A stretch of DNA of 54,065 bases from Oscillospiraceae bacterium. Lineage in GTDB: Bacteria; Bacillota; Clostridia; Oscillospirales; Ruminococcaceae. This document shows, one piece after another, positions 1-9,078 of this stretch. Where the stretch lies: assembly GCA_003512525.1 (NCBI GenBank), contig DOQG01000028.1, positions 1-54,065 on the forward strand, written 5' to 3'. Under the pieces are notes generated by a model. It ran no database searches and had not been told where the DNA came from. It saw only the letters and a list, made by a program, of their open reading frames with translations. Both the position numbers and the translations under genes were made by a program. Numbering within the stretch: position 1 is the first letter of the stretch; each line of letters opens with the position of its first letter.

Positions 1-190
1 CTGGGGCTACCGCCCCTAGTCCCTGTCGGGGGCTTCGCCCCAAAGCAAGGATGCTTTGGTTGCTTGCCAAAAGTTTTGCACGATGCAAAACCAACAGAGC
101 AAGCAATAAGCGACACCCCATTTTTAAATAAGCAAGAGGTTTTTTCGACAGACTGTACCCCCGCGCAGGATCTGCGCGGGGGGGCTTTCT
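1..190. repeat. Tandem hairpin array (intergenic palindromes)
   Basis: No coding sequence is visible here. Consecutive stem-loops can be read: GGGGC/GCCCC at 3-16, GGGGC/GCCCC at 29-41, CAAAGCA/TGCTTTG at 41-58, and an outer stem TTGCTTGC (60-67) with GCAAGCAA (99-106) enclosing GTTTTGCA/TGCAAAAC (73-91). The stretch ends with the stem-loop at 158-182. This looks like an intergenic palindromic repeat or the structured 3' end of a gene left of the window. Which of the two cannot be told from this sequence. Confidence 0.55.
158..190 (+). terminator. GC-rich stem-loop, probable terminator
   Basis: An 11-bp perfect stem (158-168 with 172-182, loop GAT) is followed on the plus strand by a short CTTTCT tail. 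It probably ends a plus-strand transcript that enters from left of the window. Confidence 0.5.
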
Positions 191-209
191 ATATCAAAAA
201 CAAATCAAG

Positions 210-236
210 AAAAAAGCACGACCCTTTGAGCCGTGC
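210..236 (-). terminator. Terminator of the eight-gene stress operon
   Basis: On the minus strand GCACG and CGTGC pair around an 11-nt loop and are followed by six T residues. It lies 18 bp past the stop of the zinc-ribbon gene, so it probably ends the long minus-strand operon. Confidence 0.6.
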
Positions 237-253
237 CAATTAACAAATCAAAT

Positions 254-679
254 TTACTCGTTCTCCGCTTCATTGGGAGCATACGCATAGTCATCAGGTT
301 CTTCATCAGTCAAAACAAGTTTATGCATACAACTTGTACAATAAGTATTGCTGAATTTGTTTTTTGTTCCGCAAACAGGACAAGTAACAATTTTTCTCAT
401 CATCTCTATCCTTGCATTGTATTGTGCCATCTTCTTATAGAGCTGATCTATCTCCATTACAGCCTGCGCTATTCTGTCGGCATCAGAGCTGTCGTTTTTC
501 ACCATACCGTACATTGTTCTGCCAAGCTCTGTATACTTAGCTTTTATCATCGTGTCAAGCTGAACACATCTCAATTTCAGCTTTGATATGCTGAGGACTT
601 CGTCAGCCTTGCGGATACCTGTATCTGTAAGCTGTTTTGCCTTTGCTGTTATAAAATCCAGTTCATCTTTTAAATCCAT
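254..679 (-). CDS. Small zinc-ribbon protein, probable coiled coil
   Basis: Predicted 141 aa. The start at 679 is chosen because AAAGGA lies about 9 nt upstream; the ATG at 721 has no ribosome site. Residues 1-95 look helical, charged and probably coiled-coil. A C-terminal zinc ribbon follows (CPVCG about 12 residues before CTSC), then an acidic tail. No signal peptide or membrane segment is seen, so it should be cytoplasmic. It is the last gene of the operon beginning at 8979, 53 nt after hemZ and just before a terminator. No specific function can be assigned; small coiled-coil zinc-ribbon proteins of this type are common and uncharacterised in Clostridia. Confidence 0.8.
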   Translation of the reverse strand: MDLKDELDFITAKAKQLTDTGIRKADEVLSISKLKLRCVQLDTMIKAKYTELGRTMYGMVKNDSSDADRIAQAVMEIDQLYKKMAQYNARIEMMRKIVTCPVCGTKNKFSNTYCTSCMHKLVLTDEEPDDYAYAPNEAENE

Positions 680-732
680 AGCCGTGTTTCCTTTCAGAAA
701 TGCTTTTTTATATTGTAGCACAATAAGTAAAA

Positions 733-2172
733 TTATGCAAGCGTTAATTTGCTTTCAAAGAAATTCTCTATATCACGTTTACGCTCGTTCATAAGCTCAA
801 ACCGCGAAATGTATTCGTAAGGATACTTGTAATTTATAACGCGCGAAACGTTTTTACCGTCATACAGCTTTGTAGAAGCGCCGCACCCCGCCGCCAGTAT
901 CGTCTGCACGTCCTCCATAATGCATATATTATAGATGCTCTCTGTACCCTCCTTGCAGTAACCGACATTCTCAAGATTATCCGCAATGTTTTTCTGCCTG
1001 TACAGATAATACGGCAGATATTCTTTTTCGCTCAGCACATCGTAAGCCGTATCCGTCATATGCTTTGCTCCCTTGCCGATATCGTCACCGAACTGCCTGA
1101 ACAATGCGGAAGAGCGCTTAAGACTGAGCGTGTGCACCGTGATATTCTCGGGAGCAAGCTCACATAGCCTTTCGAGCGAGCCTTCAAAGCTGCTTTCGGT
1201 TTCTGTAGGAAGTCCCGCGATAATGTCGGAATTTATACAGTCAAAACCGACTTTCCGCGCAACATCAAACGCCTCGCACACCTGCTTTACAGTATGTCGT
1301 CTGCCAACCGCCGCCAGTACACCGTCATTCATCGACTGCGGATTTATTGATATTCTGCGGACACCGCCGTTTTTGAGTGCCCTGAGCTTATCCTCTGTTA
1401 TGGTATCGGGTCTGCCCGCTTCGGCTGTGAACTCGCGGATATTCGCAATATCAAGCTTACCGAGCTTATCAATAAGGCGGTCGAGCTGAGATGCTGACAG
1501 CGTTGTCGGCGTACCGCCGCCGATATATACTGTATCGACCGTGAGCGAGTACCTGCGGACGATATCCTCATAGATTTCAAGCTCTTTCAGCAGAAGCTCA
1601 AAATAATCATCAACAAGCTTAAGTGCACCCTCACCCGATGCCGAAACAAACGAGCAATAACTGCACCTTGACGGACAGAAAGGTATCGATATATAAAGGC
1701 TTATCCTATTCAGTGTCAGCGTATCAAGTATCGGCTTTTGCAGACGTATAACATCATTCGCAAGCTTCAGCTTCTTATCGCTCACAAGCAGGGTGTCATG
1801 GATATAGTCATCTGCATTGTCGCGGGTTTCGTATATATTGCGGATATACTTTACAGGACGGACTCCTGTGAGTATTCCCCACGGGAGCGGCGCGTGACCT
1901 AGCTTTTCCATACATCTGCAAAGAAGTCTGCACAGCTGGGTTTCGGCATCATCGGTGTAGCTGTTTGTTCTTGCCGTCACTGTCTTGCCGCTGTCAGAAA
2001 CAGTCACCGACAGCCTGCCGCCGTCAGCTGTGAAATATGCATAGTCCGTACCTGAGGGTGCTTTGCCGGTATAAAAATCAAGCTTGTGCGGCAAAGAGAA
2101 ATTTCTTATCAGCCGCTCAAGCTCATAGGCATAGTCATATGCCGTGCTGTCAAAATACAACGAATTTATCAT
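733..2172 (-). CDS. hemZ: Coproporphyrinogen III oxidase-like radical SAM protein HemZ
   Basis: A 479-aa oxygen-independent coproporphyrinogen dehydrogenase-like protein, full length for HemZ. The radical SAM cluster motif is C-x3-C-x2-C (FCPSRCSYCSF), followed by YIGGGTPTTL, typical of the HemN/HemZ/HemW group. The upstream stretch with GILTGVRP is characteristic of HemZ rather than HemN or HemW. The N-terminal 160 aa form the HemZ-specific extension. The start lies 1 nt past the MBL-fold hydrolase stop with no good ribosome site, suggesting translational coupling. In anaerobes without complete haem synthesis the substrate of HemZ is unclear, so the reaction is a family-level assignment. Confidence 0.88.
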   Translation of the reverse strand: MINSLYFDSTAYDYAYELERLIRNFSLPHKLDFYTGKAPSGTDYAYFTADGGRLSVTVSDSGKTVTARTNSYTDDAETQLCRLLCRCMEKLGHAPLPWGILTGVRPVKYIRNIYETRDNADDYIHDTLLVSDKKLKLANDVIRLQKPILDTLTLNRISLYISIPFCPSRCSYCSFVSASGEGALKLVDDYFELLLKELEIYEDIVRRYSLTVDTVYIGGGTPTTLSASQLDRLIDKLGKLDIANIREFTAEAGRPDTITEDKLRALKNGGVRRISINPQSMNDGVLAAVGRRHTVKQVCEAFDVARKVGFDCINSDIIAGLPTETESSFEGSLERLCELAPENITVHTLSLKRSSALFRQFGDDIGKGAKHMTDTAYDVLSEKEYLPYYLYRQKNIADNLENVGYCKEGTESIYNICIMEDVQTILAAGCGASTKLYDGKNVSRVINYKYPYEYISRFELMNERKRDIENFFESKLTLA

Positions 2173-2173
2173 A

Positions 2174-2812
2174 TCAGAAAAAGTCCACAGAGCTTTGTCC
2201 GAGGAACGGATTGAACTGCTTTTCCTGCTTTAATGTAGTAGTTCCTCCGTGACCCGGGTAAATCAGATAATCCTCGCGCAGTGCCGCAAGCCTCGCAAGG
2301 CTGTTGCGCTGTGCAATGTAATCTCCCGAATAGAAGTCGGTTCTGCCTGCCGAGCCTTCAAATATCGTATCACCCGCAAACATACAGTTATCCGCAAAGA
2401 AAACCACACTGCCTGCCGTATGTCCCGGAGTGCTCATAACGCTGAACTCTACCTCGTCAAGGCGTATTATATCACCGCCCGAAAGCAAAACGTCTGCCGT
2501 AAACGGTTTATATGAATAATCAGGACAAAGATACGCAACATTCTTTATTGTGTCGTCAAGCATACATTCGTCCTTTGCGTGTATGTACACCTTTGCGCCT
2601 GTCTGTTCTTTCAGATCTGCAACAGCTCCGGTATGATCAAAATGACCATGCGTAAGCAATATCATCTTCAGCTCCGCATTTTCCGCACTCAGCGTATCCA
2701 GTATACGCTGTGCATCATCGGCAGGATCGATCACTGCGGCATTTCCCGCGGCGCTCGTTACGATATAGCAATTTGTTCCAAGTTCACCTAAAGTAAGCGT
2801 CTTTACTTCCAT
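2174..2812 (-). CDS. MBL-fold metallo-hydrolase (glyoxalase II/YqgX-like)
   Basis: A 212-aa metallo-beta-lactamase-fold hydrolase. The metal motif THGHFDH is present, with later metal ligands in TPGHTAGS, FAGDTIF and the C-terminal YPGHGG. The short glyoxalase-II-like architecture and the opening NCYIV resemble B. subtilis YqgX and bacterial hydroxyacylglutathione hydrolase-like proteins. Substrate is not determinable from sequence; thioester hydrolysis is the family expectation. The start codon overlaps the rel stop by one base (TAATG), so it is co-translated within the operon. Confidence 0.88.
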   Translation of the reverse strand: MEVKTLTLGELGTNCYIVTSAAGNAAVIDPADDAQRILDTLSAENAELKMILLTHGHFDHTGAVADLKEQTGAKVYIHAKDECMLDDTIKNVAYLCPDYSYKPFTADVLLSGGDIIRLDEVEFSVMSTPGHTAGSVVFFADNCMFAGDTIFEGSAGRTDFYSGDYIAQRNSLARLAALREDYLIYPGHGGTTTLKQEKQFNPFLGQSSVDFF

Positions 2813-4989
2813 TACTGTTTACCTGTCCTTTCGGCAGAGATCACTCCCGGTATCTTCTGAAGACGCAGTATAATGCTCTTCAGCTGGTCAATACCGCTGA
2901 CTTCTATAGTAAGAATTATATTTGCGTTGCCGTTTTTAAGATAGTGCGCGTTGATCTCGTGTATAGGCAGATGATTACTTGCAATAGCCGTTGTGACATC
3001 TGCAATAAGCGCCGTTCTGTCATCTGCGATGATATCAACAGTCGCTCTGAACGCACTGCTTGAATTTACCGCCCAGTGAGCCTTGACCCATCTGTCCTTG
3101 TTTTCGCCCTGCATACCGAGCTTGACATTCTGACAGTCTGCCTTATGGATAGACACGCCATAACCTCGGGTGATAAAGCCCATTATATCATCACCGGGGA
3201 GCGGATTACAGCACTGCGCATACTTTACCGCGCAGTCGTCGATACCGTCAAGAACGACTCCGTTCTTCTGCGCTCTCTTGTTGTTGTCAGCTATAGTCTT
3301 TTCAATATCGATAGGCTGCGCCTGAGCCGCGTTAAAACGCTGCTGCTTTATCTGTTCTTCCTTAAGGCGCGTGATTATCTTTGTAAGCTGTACGCCACCA
3401 TAGCCTATAGCCGCATACAGATCATCGACCGTTGATAGGCGCTGACGGTGAGCCGCCTGTAAAAGGATATCATCGTCAACAGTAATGTTGTTTCTGCGGA
3501 TCTCCTTTTCAAATGCCGCCTTACCGCATTCTATATTCTCTTCTCTGCGCTCACGCTTGAACCACGCTCTTATTTTCGCTTTTGCTTCGTTTGTCTTTGC
3601 TATCTCGCTCCAGTTGCGGTTAGGACCGTAATTATCGCTGCCGCTGGTCAGTATCTCAACGATATCGCCTGTGTGGAGTGTATGGTCAAACGGCACCATT
3701 CTGCCGCCGACCTTAGCGCCGGTCATTTTGTTGCCGACCTGAGTATGGATAGCATAAGCAAAGTCGATTACATTTGAGCCTGCAGGCAGTGTTATAACAT
3801 CACCCTTAGGAGTGAATACATATACATCATCGGGAGCAAGATCGACCTTTATTGCCTCGGATATCTGCTCGACATCATCAGCCTCCTGCTGCTGTTCAAG
3901 AAGCTGCCTTATCCAGTCGAAACGCTTTTCACCGGCAACATTTCCCGATATTCCCGCTTTATACTTCCAGTGCGCCGCAACACCGTATTGAGCGGTATTG
4001 TGCATCTCCTGCGTTCTTATCTGTACTTCAAAAGGTATACCCTCTCTGCCGATAACCGTCGTATGGAGCGACTGATAACGGTTAGGCTTCGGCATAGCTA
4101 TATAGTCCTTGAAACGGTAAGGTATAGGGCGGAACATATCGTGTATTATTCCGAGCACATTATAACATTCGACTACTGTCTGAAGAATAATTCTTACCGC
4201 ATAGATATCATATATCTCAGAAAAATCCTTACCCTTGATGTATACCTTTTTATAGATGCTGTATATGCTCTTGACCCTGCCCTCGATTATCGGCGGGGGC
4301 TGAATGTCCGATATACGCTCTCTTATCATACCTTTTATCTTGTCGATAAACGTATCACGTTCATCCTTGTGGACATCAAGCAGCGACTCGATCTCCTTGA
4401 AACCGTATGGGTCAAGGTAGCGTAATGCAAGATCCTCCATCTCTTCCTTGACATCGCTGATACCGAGCCTGTGAGCGATAGGCGCGTAGAAGTTCATCGT
4501 TTCGAGCGAAGTCTTGCGCTGCTTTTCGGGCGGTCTGCTTGCAAGGGTACGCATATTATGAAGTCTGTCGGCAAGCTTTATGATTATAACACGAATATCC
4601 TTCGACATTGCGATAAGTATCTTTCTGATATTCTCTGCCTGCTGTTCTTCGCGGGTGTTAAGGGGAACCTGACCTATCTTGGTAACGCCGTCAACAAGAT
4701 GTGCAACATCCTCCCCGAATTTCTTCTGTATAACATCAAGTCCGACATCGGTATCCTCTACAACATCGTGCAGAAGTGCGGCGCATATTGTATCCGTATC
4801 CATGCAGAACTGTTCTACAAGTATATATGCTACTGCTACAGGGTGTGTAATGTAAGGCTCCCCGGATGAGCGGAAAACTCCGTCATGAGCTTTTTCCGCT
4901 AGCTCGTAAGCCGCCTGTATTTTATCAAGGTCATAGCTCTTTCCTACGTCCTTTATTTTATCAATAAGCATATCTATCGTATATGTCAT
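2812..4989 (-). CDS. rel: Bifunctional (p)ppGpp synthetase/hydrolase (Rel/SpoT)
   Basis: A 725-aa long RelA/SpoT homolog controlling the stringent response. The N-terminal HD hydrolase domain is intact (ITHPVAVAYI and LLHDVVEDTD at about 40-85). The synthetase domain follows (RVKSIYSIYKK near 240, RFKDYIAMPKPN and YQSLHTT near 315), then TGS (VYVFTPKGDVITLP near 395), a conserved Cys/zinc-finger-like region (CCNPLPGDDI) and a C-terminal ACT domain. Both activities are therefore predicted. The start at 4989 is preferred because GGAGG lies 8 nt upstream; the ATG at 5043 would lie inside recJ and lacks a ribosome site. It sits 29 nt after recJ, in the recJ-rel order common in Firmicutes. Confidence 0.96.
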   Translation of the reverse strand: MTYTIDMLIDKIKDVGKSYDLDKIQAAYELAEKAHDGVFRSSGEPYITHPVAVAYILVEQFCMDTDTICAALLHDVVEDTDVGLDVIQKKFGEDVAHLVDGVTKIGQVPLNTREEQQAENIRKILIAMSKDIRVIIIKLADRLHNMRTLASRPPEKQRKTSLETMNFYAPIAHRLGISDVKEEMEDLALRYLDPYGFKEIESLLDVHKDERDTFIDKIKGMIRERISDIQPPPIIEGRVKSIYSIYKKVYIKGKDFSEIYDIYAVRIILQTVVECYNVLGIIHDMFRPIPYRFKDYIAMPKPNRYQSLHTTVIGREGIPFEVQIRTQEMHNTAQYGVAAHWKYKAGISGNVAGEKRFDWIRQLLEQQQEADDVEQISEAIKVDLAPDDVYVFTPKGDVITLPAGSNVIDFAYAIHTQVGNKMTGAKVGGRMVPFDHTLHTGDIVEILTSGSDNYGPNRNWSEIAKTNEAKAKIRAWFKRERREENIECGKAAFEKEIRRNNITVDDDILLQAAHRQRLSTVDDLYAAIGYGGVQLTKIITRLKEEQIKQQRFNAAQAQPIDIEKTIADNNKRAQKNGVVLDGIDDCAVKYAQCCNPLPGDDIMGFITRGYGVSIHKADCQNVKLGMQGENKDRWVKAHWAVNSSSAFRATVDIIADDRTALIADVTTAIASNHLPIHEINAHYLKNGNANIILTIEVSGIDQLKSIILRLQKIPGVISAERTGKQ

Positions 4990-5018
4990 GCTTATCGCCT
5001 CCGTTCGCTCCGTATTTT

Positions 5019-7037
5019 TCAGCTGCATGACTTTCTTATACATCTTACAACCGATGAGCTTTCAAGCTCTATGCGTCTGCCACCCTTTATAAACTCCATC
5101 GTGCCGTTTATCTTATCAAGCTTAAGATGCCCAAACTCCGCAAAAACGTGCAGACACATCATAAACAGGCAGTAATTCATTCCGTGTGACATTGCGATCT
5201 GTGCGGCGGACTCCACCGAGGTCATCTGCCTTGCAAGGTCAAACGGCAGCTTCATATTCTCCTTATCGGGCAGAATACGTTTAAGCAGTCTTGGATCTGT
5301 TTTTTCGCCTCTCAGTATCTTCTCATAGAAGTTCCTGGCGGCGAAGTATTTATCCTGCGGAAAATCGCTTCTGCGTATATCCTTTACTCTTACGCTGACG
5401 CTCTTTTTATCATTATATTCGTTAATCTCCAAATTACTGAGCACATCTACCTTATCTCCCGGATAATACCCGAACTTATCAAAAGGCATACCGAAGCAGA
5501 GAAATTTAAACTGCGAGCCCTTGTACTCTGCTGTAAATGACGTGTATTTGCCATCTTTAAGCGGTCTTGACGATAATACCGTACAATTTCTCATCAAAAA
5601 CAGCGGAGCGTTATTTTCTTCTCCGTATGGCTGTAAATGACGCAGATTTTCAACAGACGATATTTCAAGGTCGGAAAGCTCAGGCTCTATATCCGCTTCT
5701 ACTGTCATGACAGGCATTGACGGAAATTTCTCGTCCGCATAAGCTCTCAGCTGAGCTATAAAATCATCTACCTTGTCTTTCGGAAGTGAAAAGCCTGCCG
5801 CCTTCGTATGACCTCCGAAACGTGTAAGATGCTCACTGCAAGCATCAAGTGCAGTATAAAGTGAAAAACCCTCTATGCTTCTTGCCGAGCCTCTTGCCTC
5901 ATCACCCTCGATACCGATAACTATACACGGCTTTTCGTACAGCTCAAGCAATCTTGCGCTGACTATGCCGATTATACCGTGGTTCCAGCCTTCGCCGCAT
6001 ACAATAAGCACTCGTGAATTGAACGCTTTAGAGTCTGACATAAGCTGTGCCTTTGCCGAATCAAGTATATCGCTCTCAATTTGCTTTCTTTTCACGTTCA
6101 GCTCATTCAGCTCCTGCGCTTTTATCTCGGCTATCTGCCCGGTCTGAGCCAGAAAAAGTTCAGCCGCCGCTTTCGGACTGTCATAACGTCCTGCGGCATT
6201 TATACGGGGGCATAAGCCGAACGCTATGCCTGTAGAAGTAATACTTTCAGCATCAAGTCCTGCCGCATTGATAAGCGCCTGAAGTCCCTGATTTTCGCTG
6301 TACTGCATTTCAAGAAGTCCACGCTTAACTATTATGCGGTTTTCTCCTGTCAGTGCGACAACATCGCCTATAGTGCCGATCGCCGCAAGGTCGGCATACT
6401 GCTCAAGAACGCCGTCAGTATCGCGTTCGAGCGCCATAATGAGCTTCAGTGCTACGCCGCAGCCCGCAAGCTCCTTATACGGCGATGTATCATCACGCCT
6501 GTGCGGATTTACTATCGCTTCTGCCTTCGGCAGGAGCTCGGGGAGCTGGTGGTGGTCGGTTATGACAAGCTTCATACCGAGCTCATATATAAGCTCCGCT
6601 TCATTGACGGCGGAAACGCCGTTGTCGACCGTGATTATAAGCCCTGTGCCGTCCTCGTGAATTTTACGCACGGCGTTTTCATTCAGTCCATAACCCTCTT
6701 CGCGGGTTGGTATGTACCATTGTACATCTGCGCCGATAGCGTCAAGGTGAGTGTACAACATAACGGTAGATGTAACGCCGTCACAGTCATAGTCGCCGTA
6801 AACAGTTATCTTTACCTCATTGTCGACCGCTTCCTCGATTGCCTGTACTGCCTTATCCATATCAGCTATAAGCAGTGGGTCGGAAAGCTCAGTACCGTTA
6901 AAGTACTGCTGTGCCTGATCGGCTGTGTATATCCCTCTTCCGACAAGCAGACTGCAAAGCAGCATCGGCAGGCCGGTATCGGTCTTAAGCTTCATCGCAA
7001 GTGTATTGTCCGTATTTCTGACAAGCCATTTTTTCAT
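5019..7037 (-). CDS. recJ: Single-stranded-DNA-specific 5'-3' exonuclease RecJ
   Basis: A 672-aa DHH-family exonuclease. Conserved motifs are VYGDYDCDGVTST (motif I), TVDNGVS, VITDHHQLPE (DHH motif III), AAIGTIGDVV, and the DHHA1 motif GGHTKAAGFSL with its preceding GEGWNHGIIGIVSARL. An OB-fold segment and a roughly 110-residue C-terminal extension follow, which is longer than the minimal RecJ core and usual in Firmicutes. It degrades single-stranded DNA 5' to 3' during mismatch and base-excision repair and recombination. The start lies 6 nt past hslO with AGAGG upstream. Confidence 0.95.
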   Translation of the reverse strand: MKKWLVRNTDNTLAMKLKTDTGLPMLLCSLLVGRGIYTADQAQQYFNGTELSDPLLIADMDKAVQAIEEAVDNEVKITVYGDYDCDGVTSTVMLYTHLDAIGADVQWYIPTREEGYGLNENAVRKIHEDGTGLIITVDNGVSAVNEAELIYELGMKLVITDHHQLPELLPKAEAIVNPHRRDDTSPYKELAGCGVALKLIMALERDTDGVLEQYADLAAIGTIGDVVALTGENRIIVKRGLLEMQYSENQGLQALINAAGLDAESITSTGIAFGLCPRINAAGRYDSPKAAAELFLAQTGQIAEIKAQELNELNVKRKQIESDILDSAKAQLMSDSKAFNSRVLIVCGEGWNHGIIGIVSARLLELYEKPCIVIGIEGDEARGSARSIEGFSLYTALDACSEHLTRFGGHTKAAGFSLPKDKVDDFIAQLRAYADEKFPSMPVMTVEADIEPELSDLEISSVENLRHLQPYGEENNAPLFLMRNCTVLSSRPLKDGKYTSFTAEYKGSQFKFLCFGMPFDKFGYYPGDKVDVLSNLEINEYNDKKSVSVRVKDIRRSDFPQDKYFAARNFYEKILRGEKTDPRLLKRILPDKENMKLPFDLARQMTSVESAAQIAMSHGMNYCLFMMCLHVFAEFGHLKLDKINGTMEFIKGGRRIELESSSVVRCIRKSCS

Positions 7038-7043
7038 AAGAAA

Positions 7044-7919
7044 TCATATCCTCTTGATAAGTTCTCTCAACTCGTCTGATGTGAACCTATATTTATTATC
7101 GCAGAAATGGCAGCATACCTCCGTGACCGGATCCTCATCAGCCAGCTTTGCAAGCTCCTCCTTGCCGAGCGTTATCAGCACCTGCTCGGTGCGTTCTCTT
7201 GAACAGTCGCAGTAATACTGTGCTTCCCAGCTGTCAAGTATCTCGCCGTCAAGACCCTTGAGACCTTTGAGCGCTATCTCTTCGGGAGTAAGTCCGTCCT
7301 CGAGCATTTTTGTCACGGACTGCATATCCTTTATATTCTCTTCTATAAAGTCGATAGCGGCTTCATTAACTGGCGGCACGAGCTGTATCATATAGCCGCC
7401 CGCCTTCTTTATCGTAAGGTCGGTATCGACAAGCACACCGAGCGCGCATACGGTAGGTATCTGCTCGCTTACGGCATAGTACTGTGTTACGTCCATTGCA
7501 ATCTCACCGCTGATGATCGGCACCTGTCCGACATAAGGCTCTTTCATTCCGAGATCTCTTATTACCGTAAGATAACCGTCAGTGCCGACTATACCGCCGA
7601 CATCAAGCTTGCCCTTGGCATTAAGCGGCAGATCCGCATAAGGGTTATCAATACAGCACTTGACATTGCCTCTGTAGTCGGCAACGGTCGTTATCGTTCC
7701 GATCTTTCCGCCGCCGTTTATTCGCAGTTCAAGTCTGTCGGTTTCGTTCTTCATAAGCGCACCCATAATACAAGCCGCAGTGGCAAGTCTGCCTGCCGCC
7801 GCTGACGCTGTAGCCGATGTGCCGTGTATTCTGTGTATTTCGTTTACAATATCGGTGGTGTCAATTGCACTGCAAAGCGCACTGCCGTCCGCCGATAATG
7901 CTCTTACTATCTTTCCCAT
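7044..7919 (-). CDS. hslO: Redox-regulated holdase chaperone Hsp33
   Basis: A 291-aa Hsp33. The redox switch is visible as C-x-C (YYCDCSRERTEQ) and C-x2-C (CHFCDNKYRF) in the C-terminal part, the four cysteines that bind zinc when reduced and form disulfides on oxidative unfolding. The N-terminal substrate-binding domain has the family segments GGGKIGTITTVADYRGNVK and the following glycine-rich turn. It starts immediately after the methyltransferase stop (no gap), with its ribosome site inside that gene. It is expected to be a cytoplasmic holdase active under oxidative stress. Confidence 0.95.
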   Translation of the reverse strand: MGKIVRALSADGSALCSAIDTTDIVNEIHRIHGTSATASAAAGRLATAACIMGALMKNETDRLELRINGGGKIGTITTVADYRGNVKCCIDNPYADLPLNAKGKLDVGGIVGTDGYLTVIRDLGMKEPYVGQVPIISGEIAMDVTQYYAVSEQIPTVCALGVLVDTDLTIKKAGGYMIQLVPPVNEAAIDFIEENIKDMQSVTKMLEDGLTPEEIALKGLKGLDGEILDSWEAQYYCDCSRERTEQVLITLGKEELAKLADEDPVTEVCCHFCDNKYRFTSDELRELIKRI

Positions 7920-8669
7920 TTATTCTGCTTCCTTTGCACAGCAGTAAAGCACCTTTTCGCTGTCCTCACTGCCCTTTTCAGTTGTCATATAATTATATCT
8001 TTCAAGAATTTTAAATCCTGCCTTATGCAGTAATTCTTCAATTTCTTCAAGCGGTAAAGCTATCTCCGAAAAATCCTCATATGAGCGATCGAATGCACCG
8101 TCTTCATTTTCCGTGAAGATATCAAGCGCTATATCTACCCTGTTGTCGTTACTGTCCTTATCGATATAATTCTGCCACACGCAGTAGACTTTCTCCATAT
8201 CGTACACGAATGTATTATCCGCTAGCACCTCTCTGTGCTTTCTTACAGTATTGATATCAAAAACGAAAAGCCCTGTCGGGTCGCAGAAAAGCGATACCGA
8301 CTTAAAGCACCGCAGTATATCCTCTGCGCTGTCAAGATGGTTAATGCTGTCAAGCACGCATACAGTCACATCTATAGTGCCGTACATATCAAGCTCACAC
8401 ATATCCTGACACAGATATTCTATGTTCTCGTGCGGCTTTTCCTTAGCGATACTCAGCATTTCGGTGCTTAGATCCACCCCGATGACATCATATCCGAGAG
8501 CGGAAAACTGCATCGACATACTGCCTGTGCCGCAGGCGAGGTCAAGAAGTATGCCCTTTTTCCCGCCGTGAGAAGTAATTATCCTGTCGTAATACTCAGC
8601 AAGCTCCTTATAGTCGATATTGGAAGTCAGCGTGTCGTAAACGTCCGCAAAACAACCGTATGCCGACAT
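7920..8669 (-). CDS. Class I SAM-dependent methyltransferase
   Basis: A 249-aa Rossmann-fold methyltransferase. Motif I is LLDLACGTGSMS, motif II DVIGVDLSTEML, and the post-motif region CVLDSINHL. This matches the broad Methyltransf_25/11 group. Proteins of this kind often sit near rel/recJ or hslO in Clostridia, but the substrate is unknown. The start has AAAGGG about 8 nt upstream and lies 16 nt after the TrpR-like gene, so it is the second gene of the operon. Confidence 0.88.
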   Translation of the reverse strand: MSAYGCFADVYDTLTSNIDYKELAEYYDRIITSHGGKKGILLDLACGTGSMSMQFSALGYDVIGVDLSTEMLSIAKEKPHENIEYLCQDMCELDMYGTIDVTVCVLDSINHLDSAEDILRCFKSVSLFCDPTGLFVFDINTVRKHREVLADNTFVYDMEKVYCVWQNYIDKDSNDNRVDIALDIFTENEDGAFDRSYEDFSEIALPLEEIEELLHKAGFKILERYNYMTTEKGSEDSEKVLYCCAKEAE

Positions 8670-8685
8670 ATTATCACCCTTTCGG

Positions 8686-8979
8686 TCAGTCTTTATCCTT
8701 CATTCTGTCAAATACGATGGAGTAGCCGTCATTACCGCCCTGTAAGGATCTGTTTACACGGCTTATCGTAGCTGTGCTGGCTCCCGTTTCTTCAACGATA
8801 TCGCTGTACACTCTGCCCTCAACAAGAAGCTTTGCAACGTGCAGACGCTGAGCCATAGACTCAAGCTCTCTTATGGTGCACAGATCCTCAAAAAAATTAT
8901 AGCATTCCTCAACGCTTCTAAGCTCCATTATCGCCTTGAAAAGCTCGTCCTTATCCTTTGAAACAAGTTTTGTGTTCAT
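8686..8979 (-). CDS. TrpR-related YerC/YecD family DNA-binding protein
   Basis: A 97-aa helix-turn-helix protein of the TrpR-like YerC/YecD family. The recognition-helix segment GASTATISRVNRSL is typical, preceded by LESMAQRLHVAKLL and VYSDIVEETG. The start at 8979 is preferred over the upstream GTG/ATG options because AGAAAGGG precedes it. It is the first gene after the 9035-9063 promoter and heads an eight-gene operon. Autoregulation or control of this operon is an inference. The family differs from tryptophan repressor and its ligand is unknown. Confidence 0.88.
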   Translation of the reverse strand: MNTKLVSKDKDELFKAIMELRSVEECYNFFEDLCTIRELESMAQRLHVAKLLVEGRVYSDIVEETGASTATISRVNRSLQGGNDGYSIVFDRMKDKD

Positions 8980-9034
8980 TGTGTTTCCCTTTCTCAAAAG
9001 CCACGGGATACAGTACCCCTATGATAATACTACT

Positions 9035-9063
9035 ATTTTACCACACTAAAGTATAAAAGTCAA
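9035..9063 (-). promoter_or_regulatory. Sigma-A promoter of the hslO-recJ-rel-hemZ operon
   Basis: On the minus strand TTGACT (9058-9063), a 17-bp spacer and TAAAAT (9035-9040) precede the TrpR-like gene by about 55 bp. No other good promoter was noticed within the operon. Confidence 0.7.
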
Positions 9064-9078
9064 CACTTGACCCTTTCA

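Noticed and set aside
1073..1489. Antisense open frames over hemZ, rel, recJ and most other genes
   Set aside because: They lack ribosome sites and recognisable motifs and lie opposite well-supported genes; they are reading-frame shadows.
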